In this document: one piece after another, positions 20,803 through 30,208 of the stretch
Layout: every line of letters begins with the position of its first letter
Position numbering within the stretch: the first letter of the stretch is position 1
DNA from: Mesorhizobium sp.
GTDB taxonomy: Bacteria; Pseudomonadota; Alphaproteobacteria; Rhizobiales; Rhizobiaceae
Assembly: GCA_004963905.1 (NCBI GenBank)
Contig: SUGL01000006.1
Coordinates: 1 to 64,000 of the forward strand
Reading direction: 5' to 3'
Length of the DNA: 64,000 nucleotides
Notes under the pieces: model-generated
Seen by the model: only the letters and a program-made list of their open reading frames with translations
Told to the model about the DNA's origin: nothing
Database searches by the model: none
Translations under genes and position numbers: made by a program

Positions 20803-20881
20803 GATGTTCGTCCGTTAATGTTCGTGGAGTTTTGGCCGCTGGAGCACGGGGAAACACCCGGACGCGGGAAACTTGGCGCGA

Positions 20882-20909
20882 CACATAAAGAACGCGTCCG
20901 GAAAGTCAA
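20882..20909 (-). promoter_or_regulatory. Sigma70-like promoter for rpmG
   Basis: On the minus strand TTGACT (20904-20909) and TATGTG (20882-20887) are separated by 16 bases, a good -35/-10 pair. Transcription would start about 70 bases before the rpmG ATG. This is a pattern match only. Confidence 0.5.
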
Positions 20910-20958
20910 GCCCGCGAGGCTTCGGGGATCGTCTCGGGCTCCGGCGGCGAGCCATGGC

Positions 20959-21321
20959 TCATGTGAGGATGGAGGGCTGGTCGATCACCCAAAGCCAAGT
21001 CCCGTCGCCCTGCCGGTGGGCGATTTCCACGGTCACGGTGCCATCGGGAAGGCGCGTGGAGGTGAGCGCCAGATCTCCGTTGACGATAGCCGGGCGCTGA
21101 TCTCCAAGCTCAAACTTTGGCCCTGCCGCCACCAGTTTGGTGTAGAAACCGCGAATGGCGTCCCTGCCGCGCGCCAGTTGCCCACCGCCGATATCGAGGA
21201 CTGCATCGGGCACGTAGAGCGCGGCCATGCCTTCCGCGTCTCCCGCCCGCTGGCGGGAGACCAGCAGCCGCGCCAGATCCTGAGGGTCGTGCGCAGGCTC
21301 TGGGGTTGCCTCGTCACTCAT
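20959..21321 (-). CDS. NTF2-like (SnoaL/DUF4440-type) small protein
   Basis: The 120-residue protein has the NTF2-like cone fold signature: an N-terminal helix (DLARLLVSRQRAGDAEGMAALYVPDAVLDIG), then GRDAIRGFYTKLVAAGPKF and a curved sheet ending GTWLWVIDQPSIL. Family members include ketosteroid isomerases, polyketide cyclases and many proteins of unknown role, so no reaction can be named. It lies upstream of rpmG in the same direction and 40 bases after the next minus-strand gene. Confidence 0.75.
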   Translation of the reverse strand: MSDEATPEPAHDPQDLARLLVSRQRAGDAEGMAALYVPDAVLDIGGGQLARGRDAIRGFYTKLVAAGPKFELGDQRPAIVNGDLALTSTRLPDGTVTVEIAHRQGDGTWLWVIDQPSILT

Positions 21322-21361
21322 GGCGCGACTTCATTCGTCGGGCGACTTCCCAGTTCCGGCG

Positions 21362-21802
21362 TCACTCCGCCGCGACCTTCCAGTCGCCGGTCGTGTTCCA
21401 CCAGCGGTTCGGATTGGCTCGATCGTCGATGCCCTTGGAACGGCTGGTCAGCAGCGGCTGGATGCGGATCACCGGCTCCTCGTAGGAGTGTGCCTGGAAT
21501 ATGGCCTCGGCGACGCGCGCGGCAAGCGCCTGGTCGTCCGGCAGTTCGAACGAGACCTCGACCGTGCCTGGCCGCCGGCGCAGCTCGATCTCGGCGCCCG
21601 CGGCAGCGCCTTCGAGCGTCCGGTAGCGCTCGATGCCTTGCGCCGACTGGTAGGCGTTACCGTCATACTTGCCCATGCGCAGCGGCGTGATCGCCACGAC
21701 AGCCTCCATGATGCGCTCGACATCCGCAGCCGGCGCCTGGAAGCTGACAAGCAGAAGCAGTTCCATCCTGAGGGATTTGGTTTCAAAGCCGCTGTCGATC
21801 AT
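21362..21802 (-). CDS. NIF3/YqfO-like (CutA-fold) domain protein, function unknown
   Basis: The 146-residue protein resembles the CutA-like inserted domain of NIF3/YqfO proteins: a GKYDGNAYQSAQGIERYRTLEGA segment followed by ELRRRPGTVEVSFELPDD and AHSYEEPVIRIQPL, close to the conserved HPYEEP. It would be a stand-alone domain, since no metal-binding NIF3 halves are present. The start at 21802 has gagg about nine bases upstream; an ATG at 21766 (MELLLLVSF) would begin at the first strand. The role is not known. Confidence 0.6.
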   Translation of the reverse strand: MIDSGFETKSLRMELLLLVSFQAPAADVERIMEAVVAITPLRMGKYDGNAYQSAQGIERYRTLEGAAAGAEIELRRRPGTVEVSFELPDDQALAARVAEAIFQAHSYEEPVIRIQPLLTSRSKGIDDRANPNRWWNTTGDWKVAAE

Positions 21803-21900
21803 TGCTCTATCCTCGCTCGTCTTGCGTAGAAGGGAGGTATAGCAGGGGCCCTGCTGACACGGTGATGTCAGGATAGCCCAGGCCGCGGCGATATTCAGCG

Positions 21901-23076
21901 CTATAGAATTTTCCGCACCAGCCGGACGCAGACCAGGAGCATGTAAGCGGCAAAGAACAAGGCCAGCGACCAGCCGAAGCCCGAGGGGCCGAAGGCGTCC
22001 ATGCCGATGCCGATCGCCTGCGGGCCGATCACCATGCCGACGCCGTAGCAGAGCACGAACGCGGCGTTGGCGGAGGCGAGCTCATGACCGGAGAGCTGCG
22101 AGCCGAGATGCGCGAGGCCGATCGTGTACATGGCGGCGACCACGCCGCCCCAGACGAACAGCAACGCCGCCATCAGATGCCAGTTCTGGGCGAAGAAGGG
22201 CATGAAGGCGGTGCCCACGAGACCGACCGTGGCACAGGCCAGAAGCAGGTAGCGGCGGTCGGAGACGCGGTCGCTGATCATGCCGATCGGGATCTGCAGG
22301 AGCACGTTGCCGAGGCCGATCATGGTGAGCAACAGCGCGGCGTCGGCCTCCGAATAGCCGATGCGGTTGCCATAGACCGGGAACAGCGAGAAGCCGCCGG
22401 TCTCGACGGCGCCAAACACCAGCACGGCGAAGGTCGCGGTCGGCACCATCCAGATATAGCGCAGGAAATGGCTGGTCTCGCCGTCGGCGACGATCGCCGG
22501 GCTCTCGTTGCGGGCCGCCAGAACCGGAATGGCCGCGAGCGTCACCAGCGCTATGGTGACGCCGAACGGCAGGAAGCCGCTCGAGCCGAGATGCGCGAAC
22601 AGCCAGGGGCCGGCGGCGAAGCCCAGCGACAGCACCGTGGCGTAGATGCCGAGCACGAGGCCGCGGCGATGCGGCGGCGCCGAGGTGCTGATCCAGAATT
22701 CCGACAGGATGAAGAGCACCGTCAGCGAGATATGCAGCACGACGCGGAGCGGAAACCACATCCAGAAGTCCGGCGCGAAATGGAAGCCGACGAAGGCAAG
22801 CGCGCCGGCGGCAATCATCAACAGCATGGTCCAGGCGACGCCGAGCCGCGTGGCAAGCGGCGTGGCGAGCGGGGCTCCGGCGATCGAGGCGAGGCCGGCG
22901 ACCGCCGTGTTGAGGCCGATCATCGAGGCCGAGTGGCCGCGCGTTTCGAGGATGACGCTGAGCAGCGGCATGCCGAGGCCGATGGCGATGCCGACCACGC
23001 TGATCGAGGAGATCGCCGCGATCATCGGCAGCCAGTGTACGCGTTCGTCGCCCTTTTGCTGGGTATCGACCGTCAT
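21901..23076 (-). CDS. MFS transporter, YfcJ/CynX-like
   Basis: The 391-residue protein has about twelve hydrophobic helices. An MFS-type loop after helix two reads PLATPLATRLGVAW, and the matching loop in the second half reads IPIGMISDRVSDRRYLLL. It is an inner-membrane permease of the major facilitator superfamily. The substrate is not evident, although the NUDIX gene 20 bases upstream in the same direction suggests co-expression. Its start (MTVDTQQKGDERV) is followed by helix one about twelve residues later. Confidence 0.85.
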   Translation of the reverse strand: MTVDTQQKGDERVHWLPMIAAISSISVVGIAIGLGMPLLSVILETRGHSASMIGLNTAVAGLASIAGAPLATPLATRLGVAWTMLLMIAAGALAFVGFHFAPDFWMWFPLRVVLHISLTVLFILSEFWISTSAPPHRRGLVLGIYATVLSLGFAAGPWLFAHLGSSGFLPFGVTIALVTLAAIPVLAARNESPAIVADGETSHFLRYIWMVPTATFAVLVFGAVETGGFSLFPVYGNRIGYSEADAALLLTMIGLGNVLLQIPIGMISDRVSDRRYLLLACATVGLVGTAFMPFFAQNWHLMAALLFVWGGVVAAMYTIGLAHLGSQLSGHELASANAAFVLCYGVGMVIGPQAIGIGMDAFGPSGFGWSLALFFAAYMLLVCVRLVRKIL

Positions 23077-23096
23077 GGGATATGGATGCTCTGCTT

Positions 23097-23837
23097 CTAA
23101 AGGACTTCGCGGACGAAGCGGTTTCGAATGAGCCGGAAGAACGGCACAGCACCGCCAGGGCGCAGCAAGGGATCGTGGGCGAGCCGCTTTTCCAGTTCTT
23201 CCAGGATCATGCGGGTGATGTCGGGAATGTCGGCCTTGCGCGCCTCGGCGAGCGGCAGCCAGACGAGCTCTTCCAGCTCGTTGGTCGGACCGCCATCCGG
23301 CAACTCCACGGCGACGTCCTCGCGCCAGGCGCTGAAGAAGCGCGTGTCGAAGCGACGCACGCGGTTGGGCGGGGTTATGGCGCGCGCGATGAAACGCAGG
23401 GCGTCCAGCGACGGCGTCACGCCGTGTTCGACGAAACCCTGCCAGTCGCGCTTCGCGGTCGCGAACGGGCCCTTGCGGCCGATGAGCAGGCCGGCCTCCT
23501 CATAAGTCTCACGGATCGCCGACAAGGCGATGGCGCGCGCCCGCGCAGCGCTCGCGCGGCCTGGACCGCTGGCAAGCCTTGCCTCTTCCTCACGGTGTAA
23601 CGGGGCGGCGACGGGAATACGGCTGTCGGCAGGATCGGTGCGGCCGCCGGGGAAGACGAATTTCCCTGGCATGAAGGCATGACGGTCATGGCGTCGGCCC
23701 ATCAAAACCACAACGTCCTTGCCGCTCCGGTCGAGCAGGATCAAGGTTGCGGCGTCGCGCGGACGAAGTGGCCGGCCGCCGTGCACGGCCAAGCCTTTAT
23801 CGAGCTTGTCGACATCCGCCTTGGTCATTCCTTCCAT
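23097..23837 (-). CDS. NUDIX hydrolase (NUDT19-like, long insertion)
   Basis: The 246-residue protein is built on a NUDIX fold. FVFPGGRTDPAD holds the first glycines, and the helix part AIRETYEEAGLLIG matches RExxEExG. About 35 residues lie between the two, as in NUDT19-type CoA/acyl-CoA pyrophosphatases rather than the compact MutT box. Hydrolysis of a nucleotide-diphosphate-linked metabolite is likely. It precedes the MFS gene and follows DUF983 after 194 bases in the topA-rnr run, a common rhizobial arrangement. Confidence 0.82.
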   Translation of the reverse strand: MEGMTKADVDKLDKGLAVHGGRPLRPRDAATLILLDRSGKDVVVLMGRRHDRHAFMPGKFVFPGGRTDPADSRIPVAAPLHREEEARLASGPGRASAARARAIALSAIRETYEEAGLLIGRKGPFATAKRDWQGFVEHGVTPSLDALRFIARAITPPNRVRRFDTRFFSAWREDVAVELPDGGPTNELEELVWLPLAEARKADIPDITRMILEELEKRLAHDPLLRPGGAVPFFRLIRNRFVREVL

Positions 23838-24031
23838 GCGCCCGACCTAGCGGAAACTTCCTGAATGCGAAAGTGGCTTACGTGTTCGGGTCTTTGCACC
23901 AGCCCCGGACGAAAAGTCGCTGCCGGAAGAACGCCGGAAAAAACGCGCACGGCGGTTTCCCATCCGAAATTATATAAAAACAAATGCTTAGCGATGGTCG
24001 TTGTTTCTATCAAAGGCGGAACCGCTACAGG

Positions 24032-24460
24032 TTAGGGGTGCGGTTCAAGCTCGTCCTTCTCGCCGCCGAAGCCGTGCATATAGAGCGCCCATTGCAGGCC
24101 GATGACGGCGCCTTTGACCGGCTGCAACAGCGCGACGGCCAGACCAAAGGTCAGGGGCACCCAGATCAGCGCGTGCTGCCACAGCGTGAGCGTCGAGGTC
24201 GCCTCCACTGCCATGAAGGCGCCAACCACGATATGGCCGACGATGACGATCACCAGATAGGCGGGCAGGTCGTCGGCGCGGTGGTGATGAAGCTCTTCGC
24301 CGCAAACGCTGCATTTGTCGACGGACTTGGTGAAGGCATAGAACAGCTTGCCTTCGCCGCAATGCGGGCAGCGGCCAAACAGGCCGCGCCTGATCGCCGT
24401 CCACAACGGACGCGCGACGCGGCCCGAATGATGCTCGCCACCGAAAACCTGTTCTTCCAT
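24032..24460 (-). CDS. DUF983 membrane protein
   Basis: The 142-residue protein matches DUF983. Two CxxC pairs (RCPHCGEGKLF and KCSVCGEE) form a likely zinc ribbon at the cytoplasmic N-terminus, then HHHRADDLPAYLVIVIVGHIVVG begins two or three membrane helices. The function is unknown; the conserved metal site and membrane anchor are the visible facts. Its ATG overlaps the rnr stop by one base (TAATG), so it is translationally coupled to ribonuclease R. Confidence 0.87.
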   Translation of the reverse strand: MEEQVFGGEHHSGRVARPLWTAIRRGLFGRCPHCGEGKLFYAFTKSVDKCSVCGEELHHHRADDLPAYLVIVIVGHIVVGAFMAVEATSTLTLWQHALIWVPLTFGLAVALLQPVKGAVIGLQWALYMHGFGGEKDELEPHP

Positions 24461-26766
24461 TACCTTCTCCTGCCGCGAGGCCCGAAACGCGACTGCGATG
24501 CGCGGGCGCGGCCCTTGGCCTTGTGGAACGACCGTCGCGAGCCTGGCAGCGGCTTCGGATCGCTCAGCATCTCGAAACGCATCGCGCCGGCCATCGGCGC
24601 GACCTCGAGCAACCGAACCTCGACGCGGTCGGCAAGCTGATAGCCCTTGCCGGTGCGTTCTCCGAACAGGGATCGAGCGGTTTCGTCGTAGATATAGTAG
24701 TCGCCGCTCAAACTTGACACCGGGATGAAACCATCCGCGCCATATTGCGGCAATTGGACAAAGAGTCCCGCCTTGGTGACGCCGGAGATGCGTGCGTCGA
24801 AGGTGTCGTTGATGCGCTCGGCGAGATAGGCGGCGATCAGCCGGTCGACCGTGTCGCGTTCGGCGGCCATGGCACGGCGTTCCGTGGCAGAGATCAGCGC
24901 TGCGACCTCCTCCAGCCGATCGGCCTCCTGCTGAGCCAGGCCGCCGGGGCCGAGGCCCAGCGCGGCAATCAGTCCGCGATGCACGATGAGGTCGGCGTAG
25001 CGGCGGATCGGCGAGGTGAAATGCGCGTAGCGCCTGAGATTGAGGCCGAAATGGCCGATGTTCTTCGGCGAATATTCGGCCTGGCTCTGCGAGCGCAGCA
25101 CGACCTCGTTGACCAGCGCCTCGTTGTCGGCGCCGCGCACGCGCTCCAGAATACCGTTGAACTGTCCCGGCCGCATCTGCGCGCCACGGGCCAGCGACAG
25201 GCCAAGCGTATGCAGGAATTCCCGCAGCGATTCCTGCTTGGCCAGAGAAGGCGCGTCGTGGATGCGAAAAACGAGAGGCTCCTTCTTGCCTTCAAGCGTC
25301 TCGGCGGCCGCGACATTGGCCTGGATCATGAACTCTTCGATGAGCTTGTGGGCGTCGAGGCGCTCCGGCACGACGACGCGGTCGACGGTGCCGTCGCCCT
25401 TGAGGAGGATCTTGCGTTCCGGCAGGTCGAGCTCCAGCGGCTGGCGGGCGTCGCGGCCGCGCTTCAGCACGGCATAGGCATCCCAGAGCGGCTTCAGAAC
25501 GCTATCGAGGATCGGCCCGGTCTTGTCGTCCGGCGCGCCGTCGATCGCCGCCTGCGCCTGCGGGTAGGCGAGCTTCGCAGCCGATTTCATCATGATGCGA
25601 TGGAACGAATGCCTGAGCTTGCGGCCTTCCGCGGAAAAGGTCATGCGCACGGCGATGGCCGGCCGATCCTCGCCTTCGCGCAGCGAGCAAAGGTCGTTGG
25701 AGATGCGCTCCGGCAGCATCGGCACGACGCGGTCCGGGAAATAGACCGAGTTGCCGCGCTTCAGCGCCTCGCGATCGAGCGGCGTGCCGTAGCGGACATA
25801 GGCCGCGACGTCGGCGATCGCCACGGTGGCGATGATGCCGCCGGGGTTCTTCTCGTCGGTATCGGGCGTGGCGAAGACGGCATCGTCATGATCCTTGGCG
25901 TCGGCCGGATCGATGGTGACCAGCGGCAGGTCGCGCCAGTCCTCGCGGCCGGCAAGCATTGCCGGTTTCATCGCATCGGCTTCGGCAATCACATCGGTCG
26001 GAAAGACGTGTGGAATGTCGTGGGCGTGGATGGCGATCATCGAGACCGCCTTCTCGCTGGTCAGCGAGCCCAGCACCGCCAGCACCTTGGCGCGCGGCAG
26101 GCCGTAGCGCGAGGCGCGGGCCGGCTCGACCTCGACCAGGTCGCCGTTTTTGGCGCCGTTCTGGAATTCCTTGTCGACGATGAGCTCGGGCTGGCGCCGC
26201 TCCACTGGCTCGATCCGAAAGCTGCCGTCCTTCAGCACGCGGAAGACGCCGAGCACCGCTTCGCTGCGCTTCTCGAAGATCTTCATCACCCGTCCGGTAT
26301 AGGCAGGGCCAGCGGGGTCGTCGGTCGGGAAGGTCTTGGCGAGCACGCGGTCGCCGACGCCGGGGACGGGGCCGCTGGCGCCGCGCGAAATGCGGATGGC
26401 AATGACGGGCGGCGAGCCGGGACCGGTATATTCGCTCGGATTGGCCAGCAGCACGCCGTCGGCGTCGCGACCGACAATGTCGAGCACGGCGACATGCGGC
26501 ACGGCGCCGGCACGGGTGTGGCGTTTGCGGTCCTTCGTCAGCAGGCCCTCGTCCCGCAAGTCGCGCAGCAGGTCCTTCAGCCAGATGCGGTCCTCGCCAC
26601 GCAACGCGAAAGCCTTGGCGATCTCGCGCTTTCCGGAGCGATCGGGATTCTCGGCGATATAGCGCAGGATTTCGTCACGCGAGGGCCGGTAGTCGTCCTT
26701 GACACTGGCCCTGGTGTCGGCGCTGCGCGGATCGCCGTGGCTTCTTCCGGAGATCCTGCGCGCCAC
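24460..26766 (-). CDS. rnr: Ribonuclease R (RNB-family 3'-5' exoribonuclease)
   Basis: The 768-residue protein has the RNase R plan: an N-terminal winged-helix/cold-shock region (RDEILRYIAENPDRSGKREIAKAF), an RNB catalytic domain with TIDPADAKDHDDAVFA (metal-binding aspartates) and the arginine-rich FTSPIRRYADLIVHR, then an S1 domain (ISGVTKAGLFVQLPQYGADGFI). A basic tail ends RFGPRGRRR. It degrades structured RNA processively and acts in RNA turnover. The start lies six bases after topA, so the two are probably one transcript. Confidence 0.95.
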   Translation of the reverse strand: MARRISGRSHGDPRSADTRASVKDDYRPSRDEILRYIAENPDRSGKREIAKAFALRGEDRIWLKDLLRDLRDEGLLTKDRKRHTRAGAVPHVAVLDIVGRDADGVLLANPSEYTGPGSPPVIAIRISRGASGPVPGVGDRVLAKTFPTDDPAGPAYTGRVMKIFEKRSEAVLGVFRVLKDGSFRIEPVERRQPELIVDKEFQNGAKNGDLVEVEPARASRYGLPRAKVLAVLGSLTSEKAVSMIAIHAHDIPHVFPTDVIAEADAMKPAMLAGREDWRDLPLVTIDPADAKDHDDAVFATPDTDEKNPGGIIATVAIADVAAYVRYGTPLDREALKRGNSVYFPDRVVPMLPERISNDLCSLREGEDRPAIAVRMTFSAEGRKLRHSFHRIMMKSAAKLAYPQAQAAIDGAPDDKTGPILDSVLKPLWDAYAVLKRGRDARQPLELDLPERKILLKGDGTVDRVVVPERLDAHKLIEEFMIQANVAAAETLEGKKEPLVFRIHDAPSLAKQESLREFLHTLGLSLARGAQMRPGQFNGILERVRGADNEALVNEVVLRSQSQAEYSPKNIGHFGLNLRRYAHFTSPIRRYADLIVHRGLIAALGLGPGGLAQQEADRLEEVAALISATERRAMAAERDTVDRLIAAYLAERINDTFDARISGVTKAGLFVQLPQYGADGFIPVSSLSGDYYIYDETARSLFGERTGKGYQLADRVEVRLLEVAPMAGAMRFEMLSDPKPLPGSRRSFHKAKGRARASQSRFGPRGRRR

Positions 26767-26772
26767 GTCCTG

Positions 26773-29340
26773 CTATCCTTTCTTGGCCGCCCTGCGGAAC
26801 GGCTTCTTGCCGCCTCCGCCCTTGGCTTCCTTTTCGGCGATCAAAGCGAGCGCCTCTTCCATCGTCACCGACTGCGGGTCCTTGCCCTTGGGCAGCGTCG
26901 CATTGACCTTGCCGTAATTGACGTAAGGCCCATAGCGTCCGTCGCGGACGACGATCTTGCCGCCGCCGTCGGGATGGTCGCCCAGTTCCTTCAACGCCGC
27001 CGGCGTGGCGCCGTTGCGGCCGGCCTTGCCCTTCTGCTGCTTCTCGGCGATCACCGAGACGGCGCGGTTCAGGCCGATCGAGAAGACGTCCTCGATGCTT
27101 TCCAGATTGGCATAGGTACCGTCGTGCAGCACGAAGGGCCCGTAGCGCCCAAGGCCGGCGGAGATCATCTTGCCGGTCTCCGGATGCTTGCCGACATCGC
27201 GGGGCAGGGCCAGCAGGGCCAGCGCCTTTTCGTGATCGATCGACTCGGCGGTCCAGCCCTTGGGAAGGCTCGAGCGCTTGGCATCCTTGCCTTCGCCGCG
27301 CTGGATATAGGGGCCGAAGCGGCCGCTGCGCAAAGTGATCTCCTCGGCCGTGTAAGGATCCTTGCCGAGCAGCTTGACGCCGTCCTCGCCATTGCCGTTC
27401 TCGCCATTGGGATTGGCGGCGTCGCCCAGCTGGCGGGTGTAGGAACATTCCGGATAGTTCGAGCAGCCGACGAAGGCGCCGAACTTGCCGAGCTTCAGCG
27501 ACAGATTGCCTGAGCCGCATTTCGGGCAGATGCGCGGGTTCGAGCCGTCCTCGCGCGCCGGGAAGACCAGCGGCGCCAGTTCGTCGTTGAGCGCGTCGAG
27601 CACGTCGGTGACGCGCAGTTCCTTGATGTCGTCGACCGCGCCGGAAAAATCCTTCCAGAAGTCGCGCAGCACGTCCTTCCAGGCGAGCTTGCCATCGGAA
27701 ATCTCGTCGAGTTTTTCCTCGAGCGATGCGGTGAAGTCATATTCGACATAGCGCTCGAAAAAGCTTTCGAGGAAAGCCGAAAGCAGCCGGCCCTTGGCCT
27801 GCGGCACCAGCTTGCGCCGGTCGATGGCGACATAGTCGCGATCCTCCAGCGTCTTCAGAATCGCCGTATAGGTCGACGGCCGGCCGATGCCGAGCTCTTC
27901 CAGCTTCTTGATCAGCGACGCCTCGGAGTAGCGCGGCGGCGGTTCGGTCGTGTGCTGGGTGGCGTTGATCGCCTCGCGGGCAAGCTGCTCATTGGCTCGG
28001 ATCTCGGGCAGGCGGCGGCTTTCCTCGTCCTCGGCGTCCTCGTCCTTCTGGTCGGTGTAGGCGGCGATGAAGCCGTCGAAGCGGATGACGGAGCCGACCG
28101 CGCGGAGCTCTGCCATGCGGGCGCCGTTGACGGCCTCGATCTCGACCGTGGTGCGCTCGATCTCGGCCGGCTGCATCTGGCTGGCGATGGCGCGCTTCCA
28201 GATCAGCTCGTAGAGCCGCGCCTGGTCGGCATCGAGATATTGCCGGACCGATGCCGGCGTGCGCTTGAAATCGGTCGGGCGGATCGCCTCATGCGCTTCC
28301 TGGGCATTCTTGGCCTTGACCGAATAGTAGCGCGGCTTTTCGGGCAGGTATTTTGCGCCGAACTCGTTCACGATGGCATCGCGCGCGGCATCGATCGCCT
28401 CCGGCGCCATCTGCACGCCGTCGGTTCGCATATAGGTGATGAGGCCTGCTGTCTCGCCGCCGATGTCCATGCCTTCGTAGAGCTTCTGCGCCACCTGCAT
28501 GGTGCGGTTGGCCGAGAAGCCGAGCCGCGAGGAGGCGGCCTGCTGCAGCGTCGAAGTGGTGAAGGGCGGTCCGGGGTTGCGCTTGGTGGGCTTGGCTTCG
28601 ACCGACAAGGCCTTGAAGGTCGCGCCTTCCAGCATCGCCTTGATGTCGTCGGCCTGCGCCTTGTTGGCGATGTCGAGCTTCTGCAGCTTCTTGCCGGCAT
28701 AGGCGGTCAGCCGCGCCTCGAAGCTGTCGTTGCGCGGCGTGTTGAGGATAGCGGCGATCTGCCAGTATTCCTCGCGGATGAAGCGCTCGATCTCGGATTC
28801 GCGGTCGCAGACCAGCCGCAGCGCCACCGATTGAACGCGCCCAGCGGAACGGGCGCCGGGGAGCTTGCGCCAGAGCACCGGCGAGAGCGTGAAGCCGACC
28901 AGATAGTCGAGCGCGCGGCGAGCGAGATAGGCGTCGACCAGCGGCGCATCGATCTGGCGGGGATTGGCCATGGCTTCGAGCACGGAAGACTTGGTGATGG
29001 CGTTGAAGACGACGCGGCTGACCGGCTTGTCCTTCAGCGCGCGCTTCTGCCGCAGCACTTCCAGCACATGCCAGGAAATCGCCTCACCCTCGCGATCCGG
29101 GTCGGTGGCGAGGATCAGCCCGTCGGCGTCCTTGACCGCCTTGGCGATGTCGGCGAGACGCTTGCCGGAGGCGGTGTCGACCGACCAGGACATGGCGAAG
29201 TCCTCGTCCGGGCGCACCGAACCGTCCTTGGCCGGCAGATCGCGGACATGGCCGAACGAGGCCAGGACCTTATAGTTCTTGCCCAGATATTTGTTGATTG
29301 TCTTCGCCTTGGCCGGCGATTCGACGACGACGACGTCCAT
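26773..29340 (-). CDS. topA: DNA topoisomerase I
   Basis: This type IA enzyme relaxes negative supercoils. The 855-residue protein begins MDVVVVESPAKAKTINKYLG (TOPRIM), has DPDREGEAISWH for metal binding, and carries the active tyrosine in GLITYMRTDG (about residue 303). The C-terminus has one Cys4 zinc finger (CPKCGSGNLSLKLGKFGAFVGC) followed by several GRFGPYI-type repeats, the alphaproteobacterial tail. The longer frame to 29400 would add a poor leader; the family start is 29340. It begins the topA-rnr-DUF983 run, and a 19-base palindrome lies about 140 bases upstream. Confidence 0.95.
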   Translation of the reverse strand: MDVVVVESPAKAKTINKYLGKNYKVLASFGHVRDLPAKDGSVRPDEDFAMSWSVDTASGKRLADIAKAVKDADGLILATDPDREGEAISWHVLEVLRQKRALKDKPVSRVVFNAITKSSVLEAMANPRQIDAPLVDAYLARRALDYLVGFTLSPVLWRKLPGARSAGRVQSVALRLVCDRESEIERFIREEYWQIAAILNTPRNDSFEARLTAYAGKKLQKLDIANKAQADDIKAMLEGATFKALSVEAKPTKRNPGPPFTTSTLQQAASSRLGFSANRTMQVAQKLYEGMDIGGETAGLITYMRTDGVQMAPEAIDAARDAIVNEFGAKYLPEKPRYYSVKAKNAQEAHEAIRPTDFKRTPASVRQYLDADQARLYELIWKRAIASQMQPAEIERTTVEIEAVNGARMAELRAVGSVIRFDGFIAAYTDQKDEDAEDEESRRLPEIRANEQLAREAINATQHTTEPPPRYSEASLIKKLEELGIGRPSTYTAILKTLEDRDYVAIDRRKLVPQAKGRLLSAFLESFFERYVEYDFTASLEEKLDEISDGKLAWKDVLRDFWKDFSGAVDDIKELRVTDVLDALNDELAPLVFPAREDGSNPRICPKCGSGNLSLKLGKFGAFVGCSNYPECSYTRQLGDAANPNGENGNGEDGVKLLGKDPYTAEEITLRSGRFGPYIQRGEGKDAKRSSLPKGWTAESIDHEKALALLALPRDVGKHPETGKMISAGLGRYGPFVLHDGTYANLESIEDVFSIGLNRAVSVIAEKQQKGKAGRNGATPAALKELGDHPDGGGKIVVRDGRYGPYVNYGKVNATLPKGKDPQSVTMEEALALIAEKEAKGGGGKKPFRRAAKKG

Positions 29341-29477
29341 GAGGTCTCTTATCAGCTGTGAGGCGGCGGAAGAACTCCGCGGCGCACGACGAAATCCCAC
29401 TCTTTTCGTCGCTCACATGGCCGCGCTTTTGCAATCGGTCAAGGGGAAGGACCGAATTTGCGGACCAGCCGGGAGCG

Positions 29478-29496
29478 ATACACTCTTAGAGTGTAT
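29478..29496. promoter_or_regulatory. 19-base perfect palindrome upstream of topA (putative operator)
   Basis: ATACACTCT-T-AGAGTGTAT is a perfect inverted repeat with a one-base centre, 138 bases before the topA ATG. Its size fits a dimeric repressor site (GntR- or TetR-like). No cognate regulator gene is nearby. Confidence 0.5.
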
Positions 29497-29621
29497 GGCG
29501 AAGATCACATTTTTGGGGAGGAAGGTTCGTATCCGAGAGCACGGAAGAATCGGGTCACCGACGCATGTCGACACAACACACAAGCGATATCTACGCAGGC
29601 GCGCCATCAGCGACGCGACCA

Positions 29622-29654
29622 GGCGGGCTGTCGAAAGGTATCCGGCAGCCCGCC
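29622..29654 (-). terminator. Hairpin after the exported YxxxxD-repeat protein gene
   Basis: GGCGGGCTG and CAGCCCGCC form a perfect 9-bp stem with a 15-base loop, starting ten bases after the stop of the minus-strand gene at 29664. There is no T-run on that side, so it may be a Rho-assisted or RNA-stabilising end rather than a textbook terminator. Confidence 0.55.
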
Positions 29655-29663
29655 CGGGAAAAA

Positions 29664-30041
29664 TCAGTCGGCCGCGGCAACGTGCCATGCGCCGGCGACG
29701 CCTTCGCCGGTCATGTCGCCGGCCTTCTTGTCCTTGACGAAGGTGTAGACCGGCTTGCCGTCATAGGCCCACATCTTGGTGCCGTCGGTGCGCTCCACGA
29801 TCGTCCATTCGTCGTCCGCCTTGGCACCGGCCTCGGCCTTCAACGGCGGCCAGTTGGCGGCGCATTTGTCGTAGCAGTTGGATTTGCCCTTCTCGTCCTT
29901 GTCATAGGTGTAAAGCGTCATGCCCATGGCATCGGTATAGATCTTCTTGCCGCCGACTTCGGCCTCTTTCCACGCCTCGGCGGCGTGGGACGCGACGGTG
30001 CCGAGCAAGAGGGCCGCGAGCCCGAGTGCAATCGATTTCAT
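29664..30041 (-). CDS. Exported COG4315-like (Yx(FWY)xxD repeat) protein
   Basis: The 125-residue protein has a signal peptide (MKSIALGLAALLLGTVASHA, cleavage near AHA|A). The mature part carries the repeated motif of this family, seen as MTLYTYDKDEKGKSNCYDKCAANWPPL and later KPVYTFVKDKKAGDM. Two cysteines flank the central DK segment. There is no lipobox, although many relatives are called lipoproteins. The function is unknown; relatives are predicted periplasmic proteins. The start at 30041 is chosen over a longer frame to 30089 because the signal peptide begins there with a good ribosome site (gggagagat). Confidence 0.82.
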   Translation of the reverse strand: MKSIALGLAALLLGTVASHAAEAWKEAEVGGKKIYTDAMGMTLYTYDKDEKGKSNCYDKCAANWPPLKAEAGAKADDEWTIVERTDGTKMWAYDGKPVYTFVKDKKAGDMTGEGVAGAWHVAAAD

Positions 30042-30208
30042 GGCAATCTCTCCCTGAGAACAAGCACGCGGCAACCGCGCGCTGCCCAATCAACGCACGG
30101 GGAAGGCCATTTCTTCCTCGGCCGGGCGACCGCGTGCCACACAATGGTGATTGGCATGGAGGCCTGCGCATCGCTATATCGGCGCCAGCACAATCGGGGC
30201 CTGATGAA

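Larger units (their letters stand above)
29341..29663. other. Intergenic region upstream of topA
   Basis: No supported gene in about 320 bases. Short basic open frames cross it in the plus direction, but they lack ribosome sites and known motifs. It holds the palindrome at 29478-29496 and the hairpin at 29622-29654, so it probably contains the topA promoter and the end of the neighbouring transcript. Confidence 0.5.

Noticed and set aside
24745..27513. Long plus-strand open frame across rnr and topA (922 codons)
   Set aside because: It covers two well-supported minus-strand genes and its peptide shows no known domain.
29413..29748. Short basic frames in the topA upstream region on both strands
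   Set aside because: They are arginine-rich and low in information and cross the palindrome and hairpin; no start site is supported.
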